Of a stretch of 5,883 bases of DNA, positions 1-5,025 are shown one piece after another; the first letter of the stretch is position 1, and each line of letters opens with the position of its first letter. Location of the stretch: the NCBI GenBank assembly GCA_026982275.1, contig JALSHK010000043.1:1-5883 (forward strand), in the 5' to 3' direction. The stretch comes from Paracoccaceae bacterium (lineage in GTDB: Bacteria; Pseudomonadota; Alphaproteobacteria; Rhodobacterales; Rhodobacteraceae). The notes under the pieces were generated by a model. That model saw nothing but the letters and a program-made list of their open reading frames with translations, ran no database searches and was not told the DNA's origin. A program made the translations under genes and the position numbers.

Positions 1-491
1 CGCCGCAATGTGATGCCGATCAGGGCTATGGCTTTGCGGTGCATGGGCTTTGGCCGCAATTCGAGGCGGGCTGGCCCAGCTATTGCCGCACCAGCGCACG
101 CGATCCCTCCAGAGGCATGACCCGCGATATGGCCGATATCATGGGCTCTGGCGGCTCGGCATGGTATCAATGGAAAAAGCACGGGCGCTGCGCGGGGCTG
201 CCTGCGGATGAATATTTCGATACGGTCCGAGAAGCTTATGATGCCGTGAACCGCCCGCAGGTGTTTCGCAATCTGCCTGAAGGTATCGAGCTGCCCGCCT
301 CGGTGGTGGAAGCCGCTTTTCTGGAAGCCAATCCCGATATGGTGGCCGATGGCGTTACCGTTACCTGCAAGCAAAGCCGCATTCAGGAAGTGCGGATATG
401 CCTGAACAAAGACCTGTCGCCGCGCGCCTGCGGGGCGGATGTGGTGCAGGATTGCACGCTGCAAGACGCCATTATGGATCCAATAAGATAG
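1..491 (+). CDS. RNase T2 family ribonuclease, 5'-truncated by the window
   Basis: This is the C-terminal part of a T2-type endoribonuclease, a family that cleaves single-stranded RNA through a 2',3'-cyclic phosphate and is usually exported to the periplasm in Gram-negatives. The frame is open from base 3 and reads PQCDADQGYGFAVHGLWPQ, so the GTG at 39 is an internal valine and the true start lies before the window. Active-site segment CAS I is HGLWPQ (42-59). CAS II is WYQWKKHGRC (162-191), which keeps the catalytic Lys-His-Gly but has Tyr-Gln where the plant and fungal consensus has His-Glu. Several cysteines (for example at the CAS II end and in the C-terminal third) fit disulfides of an exported protein. 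About 162 residues are visible, stopping at TAG 489-491. The signal peptide region is not in view. Family assignment is firm; the physiological role is not shown here. Confidence 0.93.
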   Translation, partial: PQCDADQGYGFAVHGLWPQFEAGWPSYCRTSARDPSRGMTRDMADIMGSGGSAWYQWKKHGRCAGLPADEYFDTVREAYDAVNRPQVFRNLPEGIELPASVVEAAFLEANPDMVADGVTVTCKQSRIQEVRICLNKDLSPRACGADVVQDCTLQDAIMDPIR

Positions 492-690
492 AGGGGCAAA
501 AACGGGCGGCTCCCGCCCGTCGGACGCCGCGCTGCTTGCGCAGCAAGTCGCCTCCCGTTGGGCGTGGCCTCGCTACGCTCGGCAAAAGGGTTGCGCCGAT
601 AGTTTCGCCGCAATATGCAAGGCTTACCGCGCGGCGCGGGTGCTGCATACCCCCAATGGGCTATTGCCAGACGCGCCGCAATGGCTGACT
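492..690. other. Gene-free, hairpin-rich spacer between convergent genes
   Basis: No credible gene is present between the RNase T2 stop and the hslO stop. Besides the terminator at 498-520 the stretch holds several closely packed short inverted repeats: GCTGC/GCAGC at 531-535 and 540-544, CGCC/GGCG at 549-552 and 561-564, and GCGT/ACGC at 562-565 and 575-578. All of it would be transcribed as the long 3' untranslated part of the hslO message. The pattern resembles REP-like or other dispersed intergenic repeats, but only one copy is in the window, so that is a guess. Overlapping open frames across this stretch are arginine-, alanine- and proline-rich and look like translation of GC-rich noncoding DNA. 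Confidence 0.5.
498..520 (-). terminator. Intrinsic terminator, minus strand (hslO transcript)
   Basis: Read on the minus strand, an 8-bp perfect stem ACGGGCGG / CCGCCCGT (520-513 and 509-502) with a 3-nt GAG loop runs straight into five T residues (502-498). This is a textbook Rho-independent terminator for leftward transcription, so it should end the hslO message about 190 nt beyond its stop. Read on the plus strand the same hairpin lies 10 bp after the RNase T2 stop but has no T tract, so it would be at best a 3'-end stabiliser there. Confidence 0.72.
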
Positions 691-1614
691 TTAGGCGTCC
701 TTGCCCAAGGTGGCCGGATCCAGCACATAATGCGCGCCGCAGAATTGGCAATCGGCAGTTAGCGTGCCGGCATCCGTGGTCATGGTCGCGATATCCTTGA
801 CCGAGTATATCGACATGCTCTGCCGCACCTTATCCTCCGAGCAGGTGCAGCCAAAACGCACCGGCTGCGGATCATAAACCCTTGGCGCATCCTCATGAAA
901 CAGCCGGAACAACAGCTCGGTCGGGCTGACCTTCGGCCCGATCATCTCCTCTTGCTGCACCGATGCCAGCAGAATCGTGGCGCGGTTCCAGTTTTCGGCA
1001 TCCACCTCGGGATCTGCTATTTCGGCCATCACCTTCAGCGGAGACGCCTTTGGCATATGCTGCAAAACCAGCCCCGCCGCGCGCCAGCTTTTCCCACGGG
1101 CAATGCTCAAGACAAATCTCGTCGCCAGCTGCTCGGATTGGGCAAAATAGGTTTCGGCACAGTTCACCAATGACCCGGCATCCAGCGGCGTGATCCCCTG
1201 ATAGGGGGCCTGTCCGGTGCCCTGATCAATCAGCACCGCAAACATACCCTTGCCGATTTGTGCAAACGGCTCTGCCGCGCTCACCTTGCCTGCGTCAAAG
1301 CTGGCATAGGCCCGAACGCTTGCGGCTTCGCCCTCTTCCTGCGGGGCAAAATAATCGGTCGCGATCAGCCGAATCGGGCCAGTGCCTCGAATTTGCAGAC
1401 TGAGCCTGGCCTTGAACCCGATAGTTTGGCCGATAAGCGCCGTCAGCACCACGGCTTCAGCCAGCAGCTTCGCCACGGGTTCGGGATAGTTATGCTGATC
1501 CAGAATGCGGTTCAATACACCGTCCAGCCGCACAAAACGGCCACGGATATCGGCTTTGTCCAGCTGGAAGGGCAGCAAGCTGTCATCCCATGCGATTTTT
1601 TCGGCAATGCTCAT
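691..1614 (-). CDS. hslO: Hsp33 redox-regulated molecular chaperone
   Basis: Hsp33 is a cytosolic holdase that is inactive when reduced with zinc bound, and is switched on by oxidation plus unfolding. The 307-residue protein has the usual family length. The N-terminal domain starts MSIAEKIAWDDSLLPFQLD and contains family landmarks LTALIGQTI (58-65), PYQGITPL (137-144), the QSEQL segment (159-163) and AAGLVLQHMP (179-188). The C-terminal redox switch has all four zinc cysteines: C256 and C258 (CTC) and C289 and C292 (CQFC). The ATG at 1614 was chosen because AAAGGAG (1626-1620) sits five bases upstream; a TTG at 1665 in the same frame would add 17 residues absent from the usual Hsp33 N-terminus and has no comparable site. 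The gene stands alone, with its own promoter and a terminator about 190 nt past the stop. Its leader can hide the ribosome binding site (see 1620-1650). Confidence 0.96.
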   Translation of the reverse strand: MSIAEKIAWDDSLLPFQLDKADIRGRFVRLDGVLNRILDQHNYPEPVAKLLAEAVVLTALIGQTIGFKARLSLQIRGTGPIRLIATDYFAPQEEGEAASVRAYASFDAGKVSAAEPFAQIGKGMFAVLIDQGTGQAPYQGITPLDAGSLVNCAETYFAQSEQLATRFVLSIARGKSWRAAGLVLQHMPKASPLKVMAEIADPEVDAENWNRATILLASVQQEEMIGPKVSPTELLFRLFHEDAPRVYDPQPVRFGCTCSEDKVRQSMSIYSVKDIATMTTDAGTLTADCQFCGAHYVLDPATLGKDA

Positions 1615-1619
1615 ATCGG

Positions 1620-1650
1620 CTCCTTTGCAAACCTCGCAAATAGGAGGTTT
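1620..1650 (-). promoter_or_regulatory. Two-state hslO leader hairpin burying the ribosome binding site
   Basis: Read 5' to 3' on the minus strand, two structures compete. Fold A pairs AAACCTC (1650-1644) with GAGGTTT (1635-1629), 7 bp with an 8-nt loop, and leaves the ribosome binding site AAAGGAG (1626-1620) free. Fold B pairs CTCC (1646-1643) with GGAG (1623-1620) and TTTGC (1640-1636) with GCAAA (1628-1624), 9 bp with a 2-nt bulge and a 7-nt loop, so the whole binding site is in the stem. The folds share bases and exclude each other. A hidden ribosome binding site in the leader of a stress chaperone suggests an RNA thermometer or a similar translational switch. This is seen by base pairing only; it does not match a known thermometer class exactly. 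Confidence 0.45.
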
Positions 1651-1669
1651 GGGGCCGAGATTCAATGCA

Positions 1670-1698
1670 ATCGTAAAATACTTTGCGCTTGCTGTAAA
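1670..1698 (-). promoter_or_regulatory. Candidate hslO promoter (housekeeping type)
   Basis: On the minus strand, TTTACA (1698-1693) is followed after exactly 17 bases by TACGAT (1675-1670). These match the sigma-70 type consensus at 5 of 6 and 4 of 6 positions. Transcription would begin near 1663, giving a leader of about 50 nt that includes the whole switchable hairpin. An overlapping alternative, TTGCAT-17-AAGTAT (1706-1701 and 1683-1678), is a poorer match. I see no convincing heat-shock sigma factor box. Confidence 0.5.
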
Positions 1699-1909
1699 AA
1701 ATGCAAGCCTGGCGCGTCTATTTCACAGGAGCGCATCGGCAGCTCTGGAAAAATGAAGGGCTTTATCATGCAATATATGGCGCTTTTTCATACGGTTCCC
1801 GATGGACAGCAAAAATATGGGGGCGATATGGGTGCTGATTATGGCCCGGTTATCAGGCAGAATGGCTAGCCAATGCGGCCAGGCCTCTGCGGCTAATGCA
1901 TAACCGCGC

Positions 1910-1947
1910 AATCCCGCTTTCTACCGCCCCGAAGAGACGGGATTTTT
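1910..1947 (+). terminator. Weak terminator-like hairpin
   Basis: AATCCCG (1910-1916) is complementary to CGGGATT (1938-1944), and five T residues (1943-1947) end the structure. The 21-nt loop is large for an intrinsic terminator, which lowers confidence. It points rightward, yet no called gene lies upstream of it on that strand; it would only make sense for an unrecognised small transcript from about 1700-1900. Confidence 0.25.
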
Positions 1948-2006
1948 ACGCCTGCAGCCCGAAGAAATATCGTGATTAATTTGCGCAGCTATGGCAACCT
2001 CCCCTC

Positions 2007-2459
2007 ATGAGACGATTTGGAAAACCGCCCGAGCCTGGCCGCCATTATACACCGCGAGTCGGGGTTTATGCGATCATCACCAAAGGGAAGCAAATATTGC
2101 TGACCGAGCAAGCAGAACCGGGATTCAAGGCCGAGATCCAGCTGCCCGGGGGCGGGATTGACCAAGGCGAACACCCGTTGCCCGCCCTACATCGCGAAGC
2201 TATGGAAGAAACCGGCTGGAAAATAGAACCCTACCGCCATTTTGCCTGCTACAAACGCTACACTTACATGCCGGAATATGATCTATACGCCATGAAAATC
2301 GCCCATATTTATCTATGCCGCGCTATCCTGCGTCATGGCCCGCCAAGCGAGGCTTTCCATCAAGCGGTCTGGTGCGATATCCATGAGGCCCCCGCGCGGC
2401 TTGGGCCAATAGGGGATGCGCATTTTTTGCGCCGTTTTCTGAGCCATAAATATGGCTAA
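2007..2459 (+). CDS. NUDIX hydrolase
   Basis: NUDIX enzymes hydrolyse nucleoside diphosphates linked to another moiety, using Mg2+ or Mn2+ held by the Nudix box. The 150-residue protein has a perfect box: G49-x5-E55-x7-R63-E64-A-M-E67-E68-T-G70-W71. It is preceded by a beta-strand region VGVYAIITKGKQILLTEQ (18-35) and QLPGGG (45-50). The substrate cannot be told from sequence. The ATG at 2007 is the only reasonable start, but no ribosome binding site precedes it: the bases just upstream are CCTCCCCTC, which resembles the complement of one, so translation may be leaderless or inefficient. The stop TAA (2457-2459) overlaps the stop of the convergent PAP2 gene. Alphaproteobacterial hslO genes often have a NUDIX gene nearby (general recollection), but here the two diverge and are not co-transcribed. 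Confidence 0.93.
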   Translation: MRRFGKPPEPGRHYTPRVGVYAIITKGKQILLTEQAEPGFKAEIQLPGGGIDQGEHPLPALHREAMEETGWKIEPYRHFACYKRYTYMPEYDLYAMKIAHIYLCRAILRHGPPSEAFHQAVWCDIHEAPARLGPIGDAHFLRRFLSHKYG

Positions 2460-3139
2460 GCCGAGCGCCGGTTATCCGGATAGAATACTCGATAAAACAC
2501 AGCGGCAACCAAAGCACAAAACAGAATGGAAAGCAGGGTATCGGACAAAAAATGCTGCCCCATCGCCACCCGAAGCCCGGCTCCAAACAGCACCAAAGCG
2601 CCCAGGCCCGCCAGCAGCCGGCGCCGACCGGTTTTGCCCAGCTTTGGCCAGGCAAAAAAGGCAATCAGGATCGCGACAGTCGCAATGGCTCCGCCCTCGC
2701 CGGAAGTGAACGAACAATTGGTATCGCATTGATCCGTATAGAAATAGGCCGGGGTGAAGATTTTATCTCCGCCAAAGACCATGATATCCTCGGGCCGTGC
2801 GCGGCCCCAGTTGTTTTTCAACACCGAGTTCACCAGAAAAAGCGGGCCGGTCAATATAACCGCCAGCGCATATCCCAAGGCCCGAACCGGCCTGCGCCGC
2901 ACTAGCGCCAGCACAAACAGCAGCAACAAAAAAAGCGCGAATCCCGTCATGCCCCAGATCAGCGCCATGCGAATAAACTGCAAGGCCGGAACCTCGTTCA
3001 TCCAAAACCCGTCCTGATAAAAAACCGCAGCGGTATAGATATCGAGCTGCGGAAAAGCCGCAAAAAGGGCGCTGACAATCAGCGTCATGGCCAAAAGCCT
3101 GATCAACAGGCGCTGATACTCATGGGTCGGCATATTCAT
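2456..3139 (-). CDS. PAP2-family membrane phosphatase with variant catalytic motifs
   Basis: This 227-residue integral membrane protein belongs to the type 2 phosphatidic acid phosphatase superfamily, which dephosphorylates lipid phosphates such as phosphatidate, undecaprenyl diphosphate or lipid A. About six hydrophobic segments are seen, roughly 13-32, 56-80, 87-107, 150-164, 175-190 and 201-219. Motif C1 is K108-x6-R115-P116. Motif C2 is S146-G147-E148, with Glu where the consensus PSGH has His and Thr where it has Pro. Motif C3 is R190-x5-H196-x3-D200, with nucleophile His196 and Asp200 kept, but Leu in place of the Ser before the Arg. Cysteines 138 and 142 flank the C2 motif and might pair. 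The ATG at 3139 has GAAGG (3150-3146) six bases upstream; the second ATG at 3133 is spaced less well. The stop TAG overlaps the NUDIX stop. The substrate is unknown. Confidence 0.9.
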   Translation of the reverse strand: MNMPTHEYQRLLIRLLAMTLIVSALFAAFPQLDIYTAAVFYQDGFWMNEVPALQFIRMALIWGMTGFALFLLLLFVLALVRRRPVRALGYALAVILTGPLFLVNSVLKNNWGRARPEDIMVFGGDKIFTPAYFYTDQCDTNCSFTSGEGGAIATVAILIAFFAWPKLGKTGRRRLLAGLGALVLFGAGLRVAMGQHFLSDTLLSILFCALVAAVFYRVFYPDNRRSA

Positions 3140-3155
3140 GCCTAGCCTTCTCGCA

Positions 3156-3185
3156 ATTCAGAACGCTATTTGCAAGGGCTGTAAA
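3156..3185 (-). promoter_or_regulatory. Possible promoter of the PAP2 gene
   Basis: The minus strand has TTTACA (3185-3180) inside the same 14-base stretch that carries the hslO -35 box. After 17 or 18 bases comes TCTGAA or CTGAAT, a poor -10 match. Transcription would begin only about 10-12 nt before the ATG at 3139, barely including the ribosome binding site. The element is reported because of its shared sequence and orientation with the hslO promoter. Confidence 0.25.
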
Positions 3186-3198
3186 AAATGCTTGTATG
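3170..3198 (+). promoter_or_regulatory. Candidate promoter of the DUF2799 lipoprotein gene
   Basis: TTGCAA (3170-3175) and TGTATG (3193-3198) are separated by 17 bases. Both are partial matches to the sigma-70 type consensus. Transcription would begin around 3205, leaving a leader of about 20 nt with the ribosome binding site AGGGGA at 3212-3217. It overlaps the possible leftward PAP2 promoter, so the two divergent genes may share this 84-bp control region. Confidence 0.35.
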
Positions 3199-3223
3199 GG
3201 TTAATATCGTTAGGGGAATTTGC

Positions 3224-3769
3224 ATGCGTCTATATTCATCTCTGGGGTTTCTGGCTTTTCTCGGAGCCTGCGCCTCGCTCAGCCAGGAGCAATGCCAAAA
3301 TGGCGACTGGAATGGCATCGGCTATAGCGACGGGGTGAATGGTCGGCTTGAAACCTATATTTCGCGGCATTTCGATGCCTGCTCCAAGGTGGGGATCGTG
3401 CCGGATGTAGCCGCATGGAAGGCGGGCCGCGAGCAAGGGCTGCCGCTCTATTGCACGCCGAAAAACGCTTATAATATCGGGCGTGATGGCCGCAATATCA
3501 ATCCGGTATGCCCGGCCTCTCAGGCCAGCGCGCTATTTCAGTCCTGGGATTGGGGGCGGGAATATTACCTGATCGGCGAGGAGATTGCGCTGCTGGAAAG
3601 CGAGCAGCGCGGTATCGAGCAGCGGATATTGCTGGAATTCAGCCATCCGCCCCTTACTCAGGAGCAGATCCTCATACTCTCCGGGCTGAATCGGGAATTG
3701 CGCCGGATAGATCGCGAGATTTACCGTCTGGAAAACCGCCAGCGCCGCTATGCCGCTGCACCGGTCTGA
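3224..3769 (+). CDS. DUF2799 family lipoprotein, function unknown
   Basis: The protein is 181 residues if started at ATG 3224, which has AGGGGA (3212-3217) six bases upstream and gives a proper lipoprotein signal MRLYSSLGFLAFLGAC. The lipobox is L13-G14-A15-C16, and the next residue is Ala, not Asp, which suits outer-membrane sorting. An ATG at 3188 would add 12 residues before the signal without a good binding site. The mature part shows the DUF2799 pattern: DWNGIGYSDGVNG (28-40), AWKAGREQGLPLYC (64-77) and YNIGRDGRNINPVC (83-96). Cysteines 24, 53, 77 and 96 may form disulfides in the periplasm. Residues about 117-175 are charged and helical with heptad-like spacing, probably a coiled coil. 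The family has no established function that I know. It converges on the lytic transglycosylase gene with only 11 bp between the stops. Confidence 0.85.
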   Translation: MRLYSSLGFLAFLGACASLSQEQCQNGDWNGIGYSDGVNGRLETYISRHFDACSKVGIVPDVAAWKAGREQGLPLYCTPKNAYNIGRDGRNINPVCPASQASALFQSWDWGREYYLIGEEIALLESEQRGIEQRILLEFSHPPLTQEQILILSGLNRELRRIDREIYRLENRQRRYAAAPV

Positions 3770-3780
3770 ACAAAACCCGC

Positions 3781-4965
3781 TTAATATCGCGCCAGCAAGG
3801 CCGGGGTTGGCCATGCATCCGCCGGAATACCGAGCCGAAGCTGCTCGGCCTGCACGGCAGCCCGGGTCTTGGCCCCGAGAATGCCGTCTACCCCGCCCAC
3901 ATCATAACCGCGATCCACAAGAATTTGCTGGAGTTGCTCCATCTGGTTGCCCTCCAGCCCGGGTTCAGGCGTGGTCTGCACATAGCGATCCGCACCACCG
4001 ATGCGGGTTGCCATATAGGAAACCGTGGCCGCATAGATAAAGGATTTATTCCATTCCTGATAAACACCATAATTCGGCAGGGCCATAAACACAGGCCCCA
4101 AACGGCCTTGCGGCGCAAAAATGCTGGCCTCCAGCCCGCGATCCGGTGCCTCGCCGCGCGCCCGCACTCCAAGGCGCGCCCAATCGCGAACGCTCATGGA
4201 TTTATCAAGGCCCGATTGTTCCCACGGGAAATCTGAAGGCACGGTCACCTCCACCAGCCACGGCTCGTTGGGCCGCCAGCCCAGATCGCTGACCAGGCGC
4301 GCGCCGGTCAGAATCGCATCGGGGGCGCTGGTTTTCAGGGTTACATGGCCATCACCATCGCCATCCATCCCTTTGTTCAAAATATCCAGCGGCAGCATTT
4401 GCACCATGCCGATCTCGCCTGCCCATGCGCCGGTCGTTGTTGCGGGCGAAAGATCGCCATTGGCTGTTAGTGCGATCGCGGCAAAAAGCTGCGGGCGAAA
4501 CAGATCGGGGCGGCGGCAATCATGGGCCAGCGTGGCCAAGGCGCTGACGGTATTGAAATCACCCTGCACCGCGCCATAATCGGTTTCCAGCGCCCAGAAG
4601 GCGAGGATCACCTCGGGCGGCACGCCATATTCCCGCTCGGCACGGGCAAATATATCGGCGTATTGCTCTCGCTTTTGCGCCGCGATACGCAGGCGCGAGC
4701 CGCTGATCGCGCGCTGGGAAAACTGCAAGAATGTTTGACGGAAAACCCCTTGTGCGCGATCAAAGCGCAGCACTTTTGCATCCGGACGCGCGGCGGCCAG
4801 CACCTCGTTTATCGCGCTTTGCGGCAAGCCTTGCGCGCGGGCTTCCTCGCCGACCTGGCGCATGAAGTTATTAAAATCCCCGCCACAAGGCGCGGTTTGG
4901 GCAAGGCTGGCGCTGGCGCTAACCACTGCGATAGTGGTGGCCAGAATTCGGGAAAGGGTTTTCAT
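3781..4965 (-). CDS. MltB-type lytic murein transglycosylase with C-terminal peptidoglycan-binding domain
   Basis: The enzyme cleaves the MurNAc-GlcNAc bond of peptidoglycan with formation of 1,6-anhydro-MurNAc (GH103/SLT_2 family). Residues 1-22 form a Sec signal peptide ending SASLA, so the protein is periplasmic; Cys27 is not in a lipobox, unlike the lipoprotein MltB of E. coli. The catalytic domain covers about 28-330, with the catalytic Glu127 in FWALETDYGA, GEIGMVQMLPLDIL (183-196) around the conserved Gln, and LPNYGVYQEWNKS (296-308). An EF-hand-like loop DGDGDGHVTLKT is at 201-212. The last 55 residues (about 340-394) are a PG_binding_1 domain containing GYDVGGVDGILGAKTRAAV. The ATG at 4965 has GGAG six bases upstream. 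It lies just downstream of manC on the same strand but has its own promoter. Confidence 0.95.
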   Translation of the reverse strand: MKTLSRILATTIAVVSASASLAQTAPCGGDFNNFMRQVGEEARAQGLPQSAINEVLAAARPDAKVLRFDRAQGVFRQTFLQFSQRAISGSRLRIAAQKREQYADIFARAEREYGVPPEVILAFWALETDYGAVQGDFNTVSALATLAHDCRRPDLFRPQLFAAIALTANGDLSPATTTGAWAGEIGMVQMLPLDILNKGMDGDGDGHVTLKTSAPDAILTGARLVSDLGWRPNEPWLVEVTVPSDFPWEQSGLDKSMSVRDWARLGVRARGEAPDRGLEASIFAPQGRLGPVFMALPNYGVYQEWNKSFIYAATVSYMATRIGGADRYVQTTPEPGLEGNQMEQLQQILVDRGYDVGGVDGILGAKTRAAVQAEQLRLGIPADAWPTPALLARY

Positions 4966-4992
4966 AAAATACTCCGCATGATGAATTGACCC

Positions 4993-5021
4993 ACCCTAGC
5001 GCCCGCGCGCATCCCGTTCAA
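4993..5021 (-). promoter_or_regulatory. Promoter of the lytic transglycosylase gene
   Basis: On the minus strand TTGAAC (5021-5016) is followed after 17 bases by TAGGGT (4998-4993). The -35 matches 4 of 6 consensus positions and the -10 keeps the conserved T, A and final T. Transcription would start near 4986, about 20 nt before the ATG. The -35 begins four bases past the manC stop codon, and no terminator lies between, so read-through from manC is also possible. Confidence 0.5.
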
Positions 5022-5025
5022 GCTT

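Larger units (their letters stand above)
1651..2006. other. Intergenic region between hslO and the NUDIX gene
   Basis: This region divides two divergent genes. It holds the hslO promoter on the left and a weak terminator-like hairpin near 1910-1947. A 38-codon open frame at 1753-1869 (MKGFIMQYMALF...) has only weak ribosome-binding-like sequence upstream and resembles no family I know, so it is not called. A perfect palindrome TGGCTAGCCA covers about 1863-1872. No ribosome binding site or clear promoter for the NUDIX gene could be recognised. It could be plain spacer or could contain a small rightward transcript ending near 1947. Confidence 0.4.

Noticed and set aside
39..41. GTG as the start of the RNase T2 gene
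   Set aside because: The frame is open upstream to the window edge and the codons before it continue the family motif, so it is an internal valine.
383..751. Minus-strand and plus-strand frames across the spacer between RNase T2 and hslO
   Set aside because: They overlap real genes and encode low-complexity Arg/Ala/Pro-rich sequence typical of GC-rich noncoding DNA.
1663..1665. TTG as the start of hslO
   Set aside because: It would add 17 residues not typical of Hsp33, has no good ribosome binding site, and lies upstream of a strong AAAGGAG and ATG at 1614.
1258..1869. Long plus-strand open frame antisense to hslO
   Set aside because: It is mostly the complement of a clear Hsp33 gene and shows no domain; only its last 38 codons lie outside hslO and they are unsupported.
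1723..1911. 62-codon minus-strand frame upstream of hslO
   Set aside because: It starts with TTG, has no binding site and matches no family.
4882..4965. Lipoprotein signal on the lytic transglycosylase
   Set aside because: The first cysteine (residue 27) follows Thr-Ala-Pro, not a lipobox, and a signal peptidase I site SLA is present before it.
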